NCBI RefSeq assembly: GCF_016031635.1
Contig: NZ_JACEGD010000009.1
Span: 40,001 to 104,000 of the forward strand
DNA length: 64,000 nucleotides
DNA from: Bradyrhizobium diversitatis
GTDB taxonomy: Bacteria > Pseudomonadota > Alphaproteobacteria > Rhizobiales > Xanthobacteraceae
Reading direction: 5' to 3'
The notes under the pieces: model-generated
The model's input: only the letters and a program-made list of their open reading frames with translations
The model's database searches: none
Told to the model about the DNA's origin: nothing
Program-made: the position numbers and the translations under genes
In this document: positions 51,183 to 58,547 of the stretch, piece after piece
Layout: the number at the start of each line of letters is the position of its first letter
Position numbering within the stretch: position 1 is the stretch's first letter

Positions 51183-52201
51183 TGAAAGAGTTCACGCCGC
51201 CTCCCGATTCCGCCTCGATCGTCTCCGTGACCGACCGCGTCAAGCCTGTTACGCTCGGCATGGCCGTGACCTCGGTGCATTTCCTCGGTCCCCGCGCTGC
51301 CTTCGTCGGTGGCGAGGAGAACGTTGCGTTCGTCGATGGCAAAGGCGAGATCGACACGGTTGCCGTGCACAGCGGCGGCATTCTCTCGACCGCTTCCGAC
51401 GGCAAGCGCCTCGTGATGGGCGGCGACGACGGCAAGGTCGTCTCGCTCGATGCCAAGGGCGAAGTGACGTTGCTCGCCACCGACCCTAAGCGGCGCTGGA
51501 TCGATGCGGTGGCGCTGCACGCCGACGGTGCCTTCGCCTGGTCGGCCGGCAAGACGGCCACCGTCAAGAGCGGCAAGGCCGAGGAGAAGTCGCTCGAGGT
51601 GCCCTCGACCGTCGGCGGCCTCGCTTTCGCGCCGAAAGGCCTGCGGCTCGCGATCGCGCATTACAACGGCGTGACGCTGTGGTTTCCGAACATGGCGGGA
51701 TCAGCCGAATTCCTGCCCTGGGCCGGTTCGCATCATGGCGTCAGCTTCAGCCCGGACAACAAATTCCTGGTCACCGCGATGCACGAGCCGGCGCTGCATG
51801 GCTGGCGGCTGGCCGACAACAGGCACATGCGCATGACCGGCTACCCCGGCCGGGTCCGCTCGATGTCCTGGAGCGCGGGCGGCAAGGGGCTCGCGACCTC
51901 GGGGGCCGACACCGTCATCGTATGGCCGTTCGGCAGCAAGGACGGCCCGATGGGCAAGGAGCCCGCGATGCTCGCCCCGCTGCAGGCGCGCGTGTCGGTC
52001 GTCGCCTGCCATCCCAGGGATGATATCCTCGCCGCCGGCTACAGCGACGGCACCGTGCTGATGGTGCGCCTGAAGGATGGCGCCGAGATCCTGGTCCGCC
52101 GCAACGGCACGCCGGCCGTGGCCGCGCTTGCCTGGAACGCCAAGGGGACGCTGCTGGCCTTCGCCGATGAAAATGGGGACGGCGGCCTGCTGGAGCTTTA
52201 A
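51182..52201 (+). CDS. WD40 repeat protein
   Basis: 339 residues from ATG at 51182, one-base overlap with the GTPase stop (TGATG). Six or seven short beta-propeller repeats are discernible (for example GKRLVMGGDDGKVVSLDAKG, HGVSFSPDNKFLVTAMHEPA, SMSWSAGGKGLATSGADTVI, VVACHPRDDILAAGYSDGTV). Cytoplasmic scaffold without a catalytic motif. Tight coupling to the COG0523 gene suggests that it helps metal delivery or client binding. Confidence 0.88.
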   Translation: MKEFTPPPDSASIVSVTDRVKPVTLGMAVTSVHFLGPRAAFVGGEENVAFVDGKGEIDTVAVHSGGILSTASDGKRLVMGGDDGKVVSLDAKGEVTLLATDPKRRWIDAVALHADGAFAWSAGKTATVKSGKAEEKSLEVPSTVGGLAFAPKGLRLAIAHYNGVTLWFPNMAGSAEFLPWAGSHHGVSFSPDNKFLVTAMHEPALHGWRLADNRHMRMTGYPGRVRSMSWSAGGKGLATSGADTVIVWPFGSKDGPMGKEPAMLAPLQARVSVVACHPRDDILAAGYSDGTVLMVRLKDGAEILVRRNGTPAVAALAWNAKGTLLAFADENGDGGLLEL

Positions 52202-52231
52202 TCTGTCATCGTTCCGGCCGTATAGGGGGCC

Positions 52232-52948
52232 ATGCGGTTTCTGACGACCTTCCAGCTTGCCGACTTCGGCGACACGCTGATCAGCCTGACCACGGCCTTC
52301 GTGCTGGGAACGCTGATCGGCGCCGAGCGGCAGTACCGCCAGCGCACCGCGGGCCTGCGCACCAACGTGTTGGTTGCCGTCGGCGCTGCCGCCTTCGTCG
52401 ATCTCGCCATGCAGCTGGACGGCGCCGACGGTGCTGTGCGGGTGATCGCCTATGTCGTCTCGGGCATCGGCTTCCTGGGCGCCGGCGTCATCATGAAGCA
52501 GGGCATGGACGTGCGCGGGCTCAACACCGCGGCGACGCTATGGGCTTCGGCCGCGGTCGGCTCCTGCGCCGGTGCCGACATGATCGCGCAGGCGGCCGCG
52601 TTGACGGTCTTCGTCATCGCCGGCAACACCATGCTGCGCCCGCTGGTCAATGCCATCAACCGCATCCCGCTGAACGAGAAGGCGCTGGAGGCGAGTTACT
52701 ATTTCAAGCTCGCGGTTGCGGCCGACGCTCTTCCGGATATGCGCGACCGGCTTGTCGAGAAGCTCGAGGCCGCGAAATATTCGGTGGCCGATATCGACGT
52801 GGCCGAAATCGGTGAGGACGTTCTCGAGATCGCCGCACGGCTGGTCGCGACCGCGGTCGATCCGAACGAGCTGAACGCGGTGGCGACAGATCTCCAGCAT
52901 TTGCCGGGCGTGCGCCACGCCACCTGGGAGGTGAGCACGACCGATTGA
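52232..52948 (+). CDS. MgtC/SapB family membrane protein
   Basis: 238 residues: four or five N-terminal membrane segments including LGTLIGAERQYRQRTAGLRT and VSGIGFLGAGVIMKQGMDVR, the MgtC/SapB signature, then a soluble C-terminal ACT-like domain (YYFKLAVAADALPDMRDRLV). The family includes Mg-limitation and acid-survival factors that modulate membrane ATPases; transport itself is disputed. It starts 30 bp after the WD40 stop. Confidence 0.92.
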   Translation: MRFLTTFQLADFGDTLISLTTAFVLGTLIGAERQYRQRTAGLRTNVLVAVGAAAFVDLAMQLDGADGAVRVIAYVVSGIGFLGAGVIMKQGMDVRGLNTAATLWASAAVGSCAGADMIAQAAALTVFVIAGNTMLRPLVNAINRIPLNEKALEASYYFKLAVAADALPDMRDRLVEKLEAAKYSVADIDVAEIGEDVLEIAARLVATAVDPNELNAVATDLQHLPGVRHATWEVSTTD

Positions 52949-53052
52949 GCGGCGCGGCGTTTTGGCGCGCAAGGGGCGGGTTCCCGCTTCTTTGGCCCTG
53001 GAACCGGCGCGCCGCGGTTTCGTTGATTCCGCGGACAAAGGCGGTGATCGAT

Positions 53053-53385
53053 ATGCCCGGCCAAGATGAGAAGCGCAGACTGAAGCTCGATCTGACAATT
53101 GCCGGCGCGTTGTTCGCAGCAGGCGTCGTGGTGTCAGTGATATCCCTCGCGCAAATCCGCGCCGAAAGCCGGATGGAACTGGCCCAGGCGACGCCACCGC
53201 TCCAGGGCACTCCGTCCGACGATCAGAACAAGACGCCCGCGGAGTCCAAGCCCGGCGGTGACCGGCCGACCACGCCGGCCCCCGAGCCCGCGCGACCGGA
53301 TTCCCAGACGCAGGGTGCTGCCACCAAGCCCGCATTGCCGCAGGCGCCGGCCGAGAAGATCGCGCCGCCGATCGAGAAGAAGTAG
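53053..53385 (+). CDS. Small membrane protein with proline-rich tail
   Basis: 110 residues from ATG at 53053 (MPGQDEKRRLKLDLTIAGAL); GTG at 53044 is an alternative. A basic cytoplasmic start, one membrane segment (DLTIAGALFAAGVVVSVISL), then a long Pro/Ala/Gln periplasmic tail. No family recognised. Upstream sequence 52949-53052 shows no other feature. Confidence 0.65.
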   Translation: MPGQDEKRRLKLDLTIAGALFAAGVVVSVISLAQIRAESRMELAQATPPLQGTPSDDQNKTPAESKPGGDRPTTPAPEPARPDSQTQGAATKPALPQAPAEKIAPPIEKK

Positions 53386-53417
53386 CTGGCGGCCGCGCTC
53401 CCAGCCACGCACTCGGT

Positions 53418-53519
53418 GTCATCCCCCGCGAAGGCGGGGGATCCAGTATTCCAGAGACAGCGATGGGATACGGAGAAGCCGCGGCTTACTGGGATGCCCT
53501 GGTCAAGCCGGGGCATGAC
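53418..53519. repeat. Dispersed palindromic intergenic repeat (family H, copy 2)
   Basis: GTCATCCCCCGCGAAGGCGG at the left and GTCAAGCCGGGGCATGAC at the right, inner ATCCAGTATTCCAGAGAC and TTACTGGGATGCC. Related to the element at 3725-3836. Confidence 0.7.
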
Positions 53520-53551
53520 AATCGAGCTTGGGGCGAGAAGCATTGGCCCCC

Positions 53552-54994
53552 TCACCGCACCAGAATATTCCGGAACTGCCAGGGATCGCTGGTGTCAATA
53601 TCCTCCGGAAACAGTCCAGGACGATCCGTCAGCGGCGTCCAGTCGGTGTAGAAACCCCTGACCGGGCCGAGATAGGGCATCTGGATCTCCAGCAGGCGAT
53701 CGAAATCCATCTCGTCGGCTTCGACGATGCCTTCGTTTGGGTTCTCCAGCGCCCACACCATGCCGCCGAGCACGGCGGAGGTCACCTGCAGGCCGGTGGC
53801 GTTCTGATAGGGCGCGAGCTTGCGGGTCTCTTCGATGGAGAGCTGCGAGCCGAACCAGTAGGCGTTCTTGTCGTGGCCGAACAGCAGCACGCCGAGCTCG
53901 TCGATACCGTCGACGATCTCGTTCTCGTCGAGGATGTGGTGCTTCTCCTGCATCCTCCCGGCGCGGCCGAACATTTCATGCAGCGACAGCACGGCATCGT
54001 CAGCCGGATGGTAGGCGTAGTGGCAGGTCGGCCGATAGACCGCCGTGCCCGATGCGTCACGCACGGTGAAGTAGTCGGCGATCGAGATCGACTCGTTGTG
54101 GGTGACGAGGAAGCCATATTGCGCGCCGCGGGTCGGGCACCAGGTGCGCACGCGCGTATTTGCGCCGGGCTGCATCAGATAGATGGCGGCGCCGCAGCCG
54201 GCTTCGTGGGTCCGTGCATTCTCGGGCATCCATTTTTCATGGGTGCCCCAACCGAGCTCGGACGGCTGCACGCCTTCCGACAGGAAACCTTCCACCGACC
54301 AGGTGTTGACGAAGACATCAGGCTCTTTCGGCGACTTGGAGCGCTGGGTGTCGCGTTCGGCAATATGGATGCCCTTGATACCGGCCTGCCGCATCAGATC
54401 CGCCCATTCTCCCTTGGTCTTCGGCCGGGGGGCATTGAGCTTCAGGTCGGCGGCAACATTGAGCAGCGCCTGCTTGACGAAGAATGAGACCATGCCGGGA
54501 TTGGCGCCGCAGCAAGAGACGGCCGTCGTCGAGCCCGCCGGGCGCGCCTTCTTGGCGGCCAGCGTCACTTCGCGAAGGGCGTAGTTCGAGCGCGCATCCG
54601 GGCCCTTCGACGCATCGAAATAGAAGCCGAGCCAAGGCTCGTTGACGGTGTCGATATAGAGAGCGCCGAGTTCGTTGCAGAGCTCCATGATGTCGGTCGA
54701 GCCGGTATCGACCGAGAGATTGACGCAAAAACCCTGGCCGCCGCCCTCGGTGAGCAGCGGGGTCAGCACCTCGCGATAATTGTCCTTGGTCAGGCCCTTC
54801 TGGATGAACCTGACATTGTGCTTCTCGCAAAGCGCCTTGCGGCCCTCGTCCTTGGGATCGAGCACGGTGATGCGAGACCTGTCATAGTCGAGGTGCCGCT
54901 CGATCAGCGGCAACGTGCCTTTGCCGATGGAGCCGAAGCCGACCATGACGATGGGACCGGTGATCTTCGCGTAGATCTGCGAGGCGGGGCTCAT
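53552..54994 (-). CDS. hss: Homospermidine synthase
   Basis: 480 residues from ATG at 54994, with GGAGAAA 9 bases upstream. N-terminal NAD-binding motif GPIVMVGFGSIGKGTLPLIE, then FCVNLSVDTGSTDIMELCNE and VSCCGANPGMVSFFVKQALL, the usual homospermidine synthase pattern. It joins two putrescine units (or putrescine and spermidine) with NAD as redox cofactor to give homospermidine, an abundant polyamine in rhizobia. The decarboxylase that makes putrescine lies 1.3 kb upstream on the same strand. Confidence 0.95.
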   Translation of the reverse strand: MSPASQIYAKITGPIVMVGFGSIGKGTLPLIERHLDYDRSRITVLDPKDEGRKALCEKHNVRFIQKGLTKDNYREVLTPLLTEGGGQGFCVNLSVDTGSTDIMELCNELGALYIDTVNEPWLGFYFDASKGPDARSNYALREVTLAAKKARPAGSTTAVSCCGANPGMVSFFVKQALLNVAADLKLNAPRPKTKGEWADLMRQAGIKGIHIAERDTQRSKSPKEPDVFVNTWSVEGFLSEGVQPSELGWGTHEKWMPENARTHEAGCGAAIYLMQPGANTRVRTWCPTRGAQYGFLVTHNESISIADYFTVRDASGTAVYRPTCHYAYHPADDAVLSLHEMFGRAGRMQEKHHILDENEIVDGIDELGVLLFGHDKNAYWFGSQLSIEETRKLAPYQNATGLQVTSAVLGGMVWALENPNEGIVEADEMDFDRLLEIQMPYLGPVRGFYTDWTPLTDRPGLFPEDIDTSDPWQFRNILVR

Positions 54995-55078
54995 GGGATG
55001 GTTTCTCCGGAAAGTGCTGGCAGACAAGGGTGGGGGTGGATCAGGCGCTGCGGCGCTTGTCAGATGCTGCGGCGCTTT

Positions 55079-55468
55079 TTAGACGCCGCGGCGCTTGGCG
55101 GTGACTTCGATCTCGACCTTCATCTCGGGCTTGGCGAGGGCGCTGACGACCAGCAAGGTCGCGGCCGGCCTGATCTCGCCGAGGACCTCGCCGCAGACGG
55201 CGAAGTGGGCATCGATGGTGCTGGCGTCGGTGACGTAGTAGGTCGCACGAACGATATCGGCCATCTCGAATCCACCCTCCTTCAGGGCGGCTTCGATGGT
55301 CTTGAAGCAGTTGCGTGACTGGCTCGTGACATCGGCCGGCATCGTCATCGTCGTGTAGTCATAGCCGGTCGTTCCCGCGACGAAGGCAAACTCGCCGTCG
55401 ATCACGGCGCGGCTGTAGCCAACGGTCTTCTCGAGCGGAGAGCCGGTGGAGATCAGGCGACGGGGCAT
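55079..55468 (-). CDS. RidA family protein (YjgF-like)
   Basis: 129 residues. RidA/YjgF fold markers: FAFVAGTTGYDYTTMTMPAD, QSRNCFKTIEAALKEGGFEM, VRATYYVTDASTIDAHFAV and RPAATLLVVSALAKPEMKVE with the conserved arginine. Members hydrolyse reactive enamine/imine intermediates released by PLP enzymes, which fits the nearby ODC-type decarboxylase. Hss starts 85 bases downstream on the same strand. Confidence 0.92.
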   Translation of the reverse strand: MPRRLISTGSPLEKTVGYSRAVIDGEFAFVAGTTGYDYTTMTMPADVTSQSRNCFKTIEAALKEGGFEMADIVRATYYVTDASTIDAHFAVCGEVLGEIRPAATLLVVSALAKPEMKVEIEVTAKRRGV

Positions 55469-55610
55469 GGTGATGGGCCTCGACTGAAGGGGTGGTTTTG
55501 CGGGGTTAAAGGGCGTTTTTCGCGCCTGCGCAACCCCAAAGGAAGCCGGCGCAGGCGCGTTTGGGCGCTGCCGCTCGGTACGGTGCGCTCTTCGCTATGA
55601 AGGCGATCTC

Positions 55611-56198
55611 TCAGGCCGCGTGCGCCTCAGGTGCGCGAACCGCCCTCCGTTTGGGTAGGGCCGCGCCGGTCGGGACGATCATCCCTTCGGCGCCATCGAG
55701 CGCGCCATCGGTGAATTCGACCGCCAGCAGGTGGTCGCGCTCGAACGGGCCGGGCAGCGAGAGCTCGCCGGTCTTCTCCGCCGAGAACCCGAAGCGGGCG
55801 TAATAGGGCGCGTCGCCGAGCAGGATTACGGCGGCATGCCCGCGCGCCCGGGCGGCGGCCAGCGCTTGACGCATCAGCGCGGCGCCAATCCCGAGCTCGC
55901 GGCAGGCAGGGTCCACCGCCAGCGGTCCGAGGACCAGAGCGGGCCTGCCTCCGGCGCTGACATGCCACAGCCGCACGGTTCCCACGAGCTTGCCCTCGCG
56001 CACGGCGGCCAGCGCGAGGCCGGCGGCAGGTGCGCGCCCGTCGCGCAGGCGCTGGCAGGTGCGGCCGTGGCGGGTCTCGCCAAAGCAGGCATCGAGCAGC
56101 GCCTCACGCATCGCGACGTCTCCAGCACGTTCCGCACGGATCACGAACGGAGCGGCTTTCGAGGTGAGGGCGATCTGTGTCTTCCGAGGAGCAGTCAT
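55611..56198 (-). CDS. GNAT family N-acetyltransferase (YhbS-like)
   Basis: 195 residues. The acetyl-CoA motif LGPLAVDPACRELGIGAALM contains the R/Q-x-x-G-x-G/A-type loop (RELGIG), preceded by the beta strand TVRLWHV and followed by VILLGDAPYYARFGFSAEKT. It is flanked by the decarboxylase and RidA genes on the same strand, so polyamine or amino-group acetylation is plausible but unproven. Confidence 0.88.
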   Translation of the reverse strand: MTAPRKTQIALTSKAAPFVIRAERAGDVAMREALLDACFGETRHGRTCQRLRDGRAPAAGLALAAVREGKLVGTVRLWHVSAGGRPALVLGPLAVDPACRELGIGAALMRQALAAARARGHAAVILLGDAPYYARFGFSAEKTGELSLPGPFERDHLLAVEFTDGALDGAEGMIVPTGAALPKRRAVRAPEAHAA

Positions 56199-56330
56199 GG
56201 CACGTCAGTCCCCGCTCGAATCCGTGCGCCAGGGGCACGCGGATTCGCGCGTCGTCAGAATGGCAATGTCAGGAAAGGAGCCGGCGGACCGGCTCCCGGG
56301 TTCGTCAGGCCTCTGGAACAGAGAGGCGGA

Positions 56331-57473
56331 TCAGATGTGATACGTCCTCAGCGGCGGGATACCGTTGAACGCCACCGACGAGTAGGTCGACGTATAGGCC
56401 CCGGTGCCTTCGATCAGCACCTTGTCGCCGATCTCGAGCGTGACGGGAAGCGGATACGGGTTCTTCTCGTACAGCACGTCGGCGCTGTCGCAGGTCGGAC
56501 CTGCGAGCACGCACGGCGTCATGTCCGCGCCGTCGTGACGGGTGCGGATGGCGTAGCGGATCGACTCGTCCATGGTCTCGGCGAGACCGCCGAACTTGCC
56601 GATGTCCAGGTAGACCCAGCGGACCTCGTCCTCGTCGCTCTTCTTCGAGATGAGCACGACCTCGGATTCGATGATGCCGGCGTTGCCCACCATGCCGCGT
56701 CCCGGCTCGATGATGGTCTCCGGGATCTGGTTGCCGAAGTGCTTGCGCAGCGCGCGGAAGATCGAGCGGCCGTAGGTCACCACCGGCGGCACGTCCTTCA
56801 GGTACCTGGTCGGGAAGCCGCCGCCCATGTTGACCATGGACAGGTTGATGCCGCGCTCGGCGCAGTCGCGGAACACCTGCGAGGCCATCGCCAGCGCACG
56901 GTCCCACGCCTTCACCTTGCGCTGCTGCGAGCCGACATGGAACGAGATGCCGCACGGCTCCAGCCCCTGGCGCTTGGCGAGGTCGAGCACCTCGACAGCC
57001 ATCTCCGGGTCGCAGCCGAACTTGCGCGACAGCGGCCACTCGGCGCCGGCGCAGTCATAGAGGATGCGGCAGAACACCTTCGCGCCCGGGGCGGCACGTG
57101 CGACCTTCTCGACCTCGGCGGCGCAGTCCACGGCGAACAGCCGGATGCCGAGCGCGAAGGCGCGCGCGATGTCGCGCTCCTTCTTGATCGTGTTGCCGAA
57201 GGAGATGCGGTCGGGCGTCGCACCCGCGGCCAGCGCCATCTCGATCTCGGCGACGGTCGCGGTGTCGAAGCAGGAGCCCATGGACGCGAGCAGGGCCAGC
57301 ACTTCCGGCGCCGGGTTCGCCTTGACGGCGTAGAACACGCGGCTGTCGGGCAGCGCCTTGGCGAAGCTCTGGTAATTGTCGCGCACGACCTCAAGGTCGA
57401 CGACGAGGCACGGCTCGGTGTCGAGGCCATCCTTGCGGCGGTTGCGCAGGAATTCCTGGATACGTTCGGTCAT
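56331..57473 (-). CDS. Type III PLP-dependent ornithine/lysine decarboxylase
   Basis: 380 residues from ATG at 57473, with GGAGAG 8 bases upstream. PLP lysine is K51 in FYAVKANPAPE; HVGSQQ is near 176; the second active-site motif with cysteine is C328 in TCDSADVLYE; the glycine-rich phosphate loop VNMGGGFPTRYL and EPGRGMVG follow the fold-type III pattern. It makes putrescine (or cadaverine) from ornithine (or lysine). The homospermidine synthase downstream uses the product. A long leader precedes it (57474-57830). Confidence 0.95.
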   Translation of the reverse strand: MTERIQEFLRNRRKDGLDTEPCLVVDLEVVRDNYQSFAKALPDSRVFYAVKANPAPEVLALLASMGSCFDTATVAEIEMALAAGATPDRISFGNTIKKERDIARAFALGIRLFAVDCAAEVEKVARAAPGAKVFCRILYDCAGAEWPLSRKFGCDPEMAVEVLDLAKRQGLEPCGISFHVGSQQRKVKAWDRALAMASQVFRDCAERGINLSMVNMGGGFPTRYLKDVPPVVTYGRSIFRALRKHFGNQIPETIIEPGRGMVGNAGIIESEVVLISKKSDEDEVRWVYLDIGKFGGLAETMDESIRYAIRTRHDGADMTPCVLAGPTCDSADVLYEKNPYPLPVTLEIGDKVLIEGTGAYTSTYSSVAFNGIPPLRTYHI

Positions 57474-57830
57474 GGCACTCTCCAAACGGCCCAGCGACGG
57501 GCCCGTTCAAAACATGACGTCGGATAGGAGTGCTCTGGCCGGATCGCGCGATGGAGGCGCGACGAAGCCAAAAGACTCAAACCAGACTGTGCTGCCGTGG
57601 ATTGGTTGGGAGTGTTCCCGCCCGCACACCTGGCAATGAAGGACAAGCCTTTTCAGTAGCCCGCGCCGGCGTTGGACTGCCGGTAGAGACCAAAAAAGCC
57701 CGATCCGTCGTTGCTTTAAGTCGCGTCCCCCGTTGAGAGCGGGGTGCGCCGGTTCGCCTCCGGCTGCCAGTCACGGTTGCAAAGAGTAAAGTCACCTTCG
57801 ACATGGCACCTCTTTGAGAGAGATGCTGGG
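57474..57830 (-). ncRNA. Structured leader of the decarboxylase gene, speF-type RNA candidate
   Basis: The 330-plus bases upstream of the decarboxylase ATG on the minus strand have no called gene but several compact hairpins (CCCCG / CGGGG at 57728-57744, GCCGG / CCGGC at 57750-57766). Alphaproteobacterial ornithine decarboxylase genes are known to have a conserved speF leader RNA at this position. Assignment rests on position and hairpin content; no covariance comparison was possible here. Confidence 0.5.
57577..57804 (-). CDS. Leader ORF upstream of the decarboxylase gene (putative)
   Basis: 75 residues from ATG at 57804 with AGAGGTG 5 bases upstream, ending 103 bases before the decarboxylase start. 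The N-terminal part is arginine-rich (VTGSRRRTGAPRSQRGTRLK); the rest is low-complexity. Its length, position, and ribosome site suit a regulatory leader peptide that couples translation to polyamine level, as arginine- or ornithine-sensing leaders do elsewhere. It may equally be a chance frame in a structured RNA. Confidence 0.4.
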   Translation of the reverse strand: MSKVTLLFATVTGSRRRTGAPRSQRGTRLKATTDRAFLVSTGSPTPARATEKACPSLPGVRAGTLPTNPRQHSLV

Positions 57831-58156
57831 CACTCCGGGTTTGCTCCGTCGTCTGACCTCGTCTTGCGACGTTGGGTCTTTCGACTTCTGCACTTCCGAA
57901 GAGCCCCTCGGCTTCTTCACCCCTTGGCGGCTGTCCGGCCTCTTGTCCGGATACCTACCGACTGACACACGACCACAGGCACGTGCGAAATTGGGCAAAT
58001 CCGCACATAAGCGTTTTGACTCTGCTTCGCAAGAATTTTTTTAGGCTGGCAACCGAATTGCCTAACATCTGCTTGCGCAGTGTTGCGCGAGCGACGCGGA
58101 AGATGAACGCGCGTTAAGCTTCTTCGGGCAGCGCGCGTGTCTGTCGCGCGTGAGCG
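57831..58156. other. 326-bp stretch between decarboxylase leader and small membrane gene
   Basis: AT-richer than its surroundings, rich in CT-rich and TC-rich short runs, with a putative minus-strand promoter (TTGCGA at 58032-58027, 16-base spacer, TTATGT at 58010-58005) that could drive the leader. There is a run of seven T/A near 58036. No convincing protein gene on either strand. Confidence 0.4.
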
Positions 58157-58411
58157 TCAGCCGCGCTTCGTGAACGGCTCGACGCGCTGCGCTCCGCGGA
58201 TGAACGCGGTCATCACCAGTACGCCGAGTGCGAACAGCACGGCCTGGAGGATGTGGGCGCCCTGGTCGCCGAGCCCGAACAGGATCGCGAGCGCCCAGCC
58301 GCCGGCAAAGGCCGCGCCGAACACCTCGGCGCCGATCAGGATGGCGGCGCTGATGACGGTGATGACGCTCGGCCAGGCGATCTGACGGGAAGATGAGGAA
58401 GGCGCGTTCAT
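58157..58411 (-). CDS. Small hypothetical membrane protein
   Basis: 84 residues from ATG at 58411. Two membrane helices (VITVISAAILIGAEVFGAAF and HILQAVLFALGVLVMTAFIR) separated by a short polar turn, with a basic C-terminal tail. Divergent from the M3 peptidase gene. No characterised family recognised. Confidence 0.7.
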   Translation of the reverse strand: MNAPSSSSRQIAWPSVITVISAAILIGAEVFGAAFAGGWALAILFGLGDQGAHILQAVLFALGVLVMTAFIRGAQRVEPFTKRG

Positions 58412-58547
58412 GAGCTCAGGATCCGTAGCTTCGAAGGGGCGCAATCTCCCCGAAAAGGCGGCCGGGAGCAAGGGTAAATGGCCCAAAAAAGCCCCATCGC
58501 GTGCTATAGCTGGCCGCAACAATCGAGCCACGAATTCGGGACTTGTG

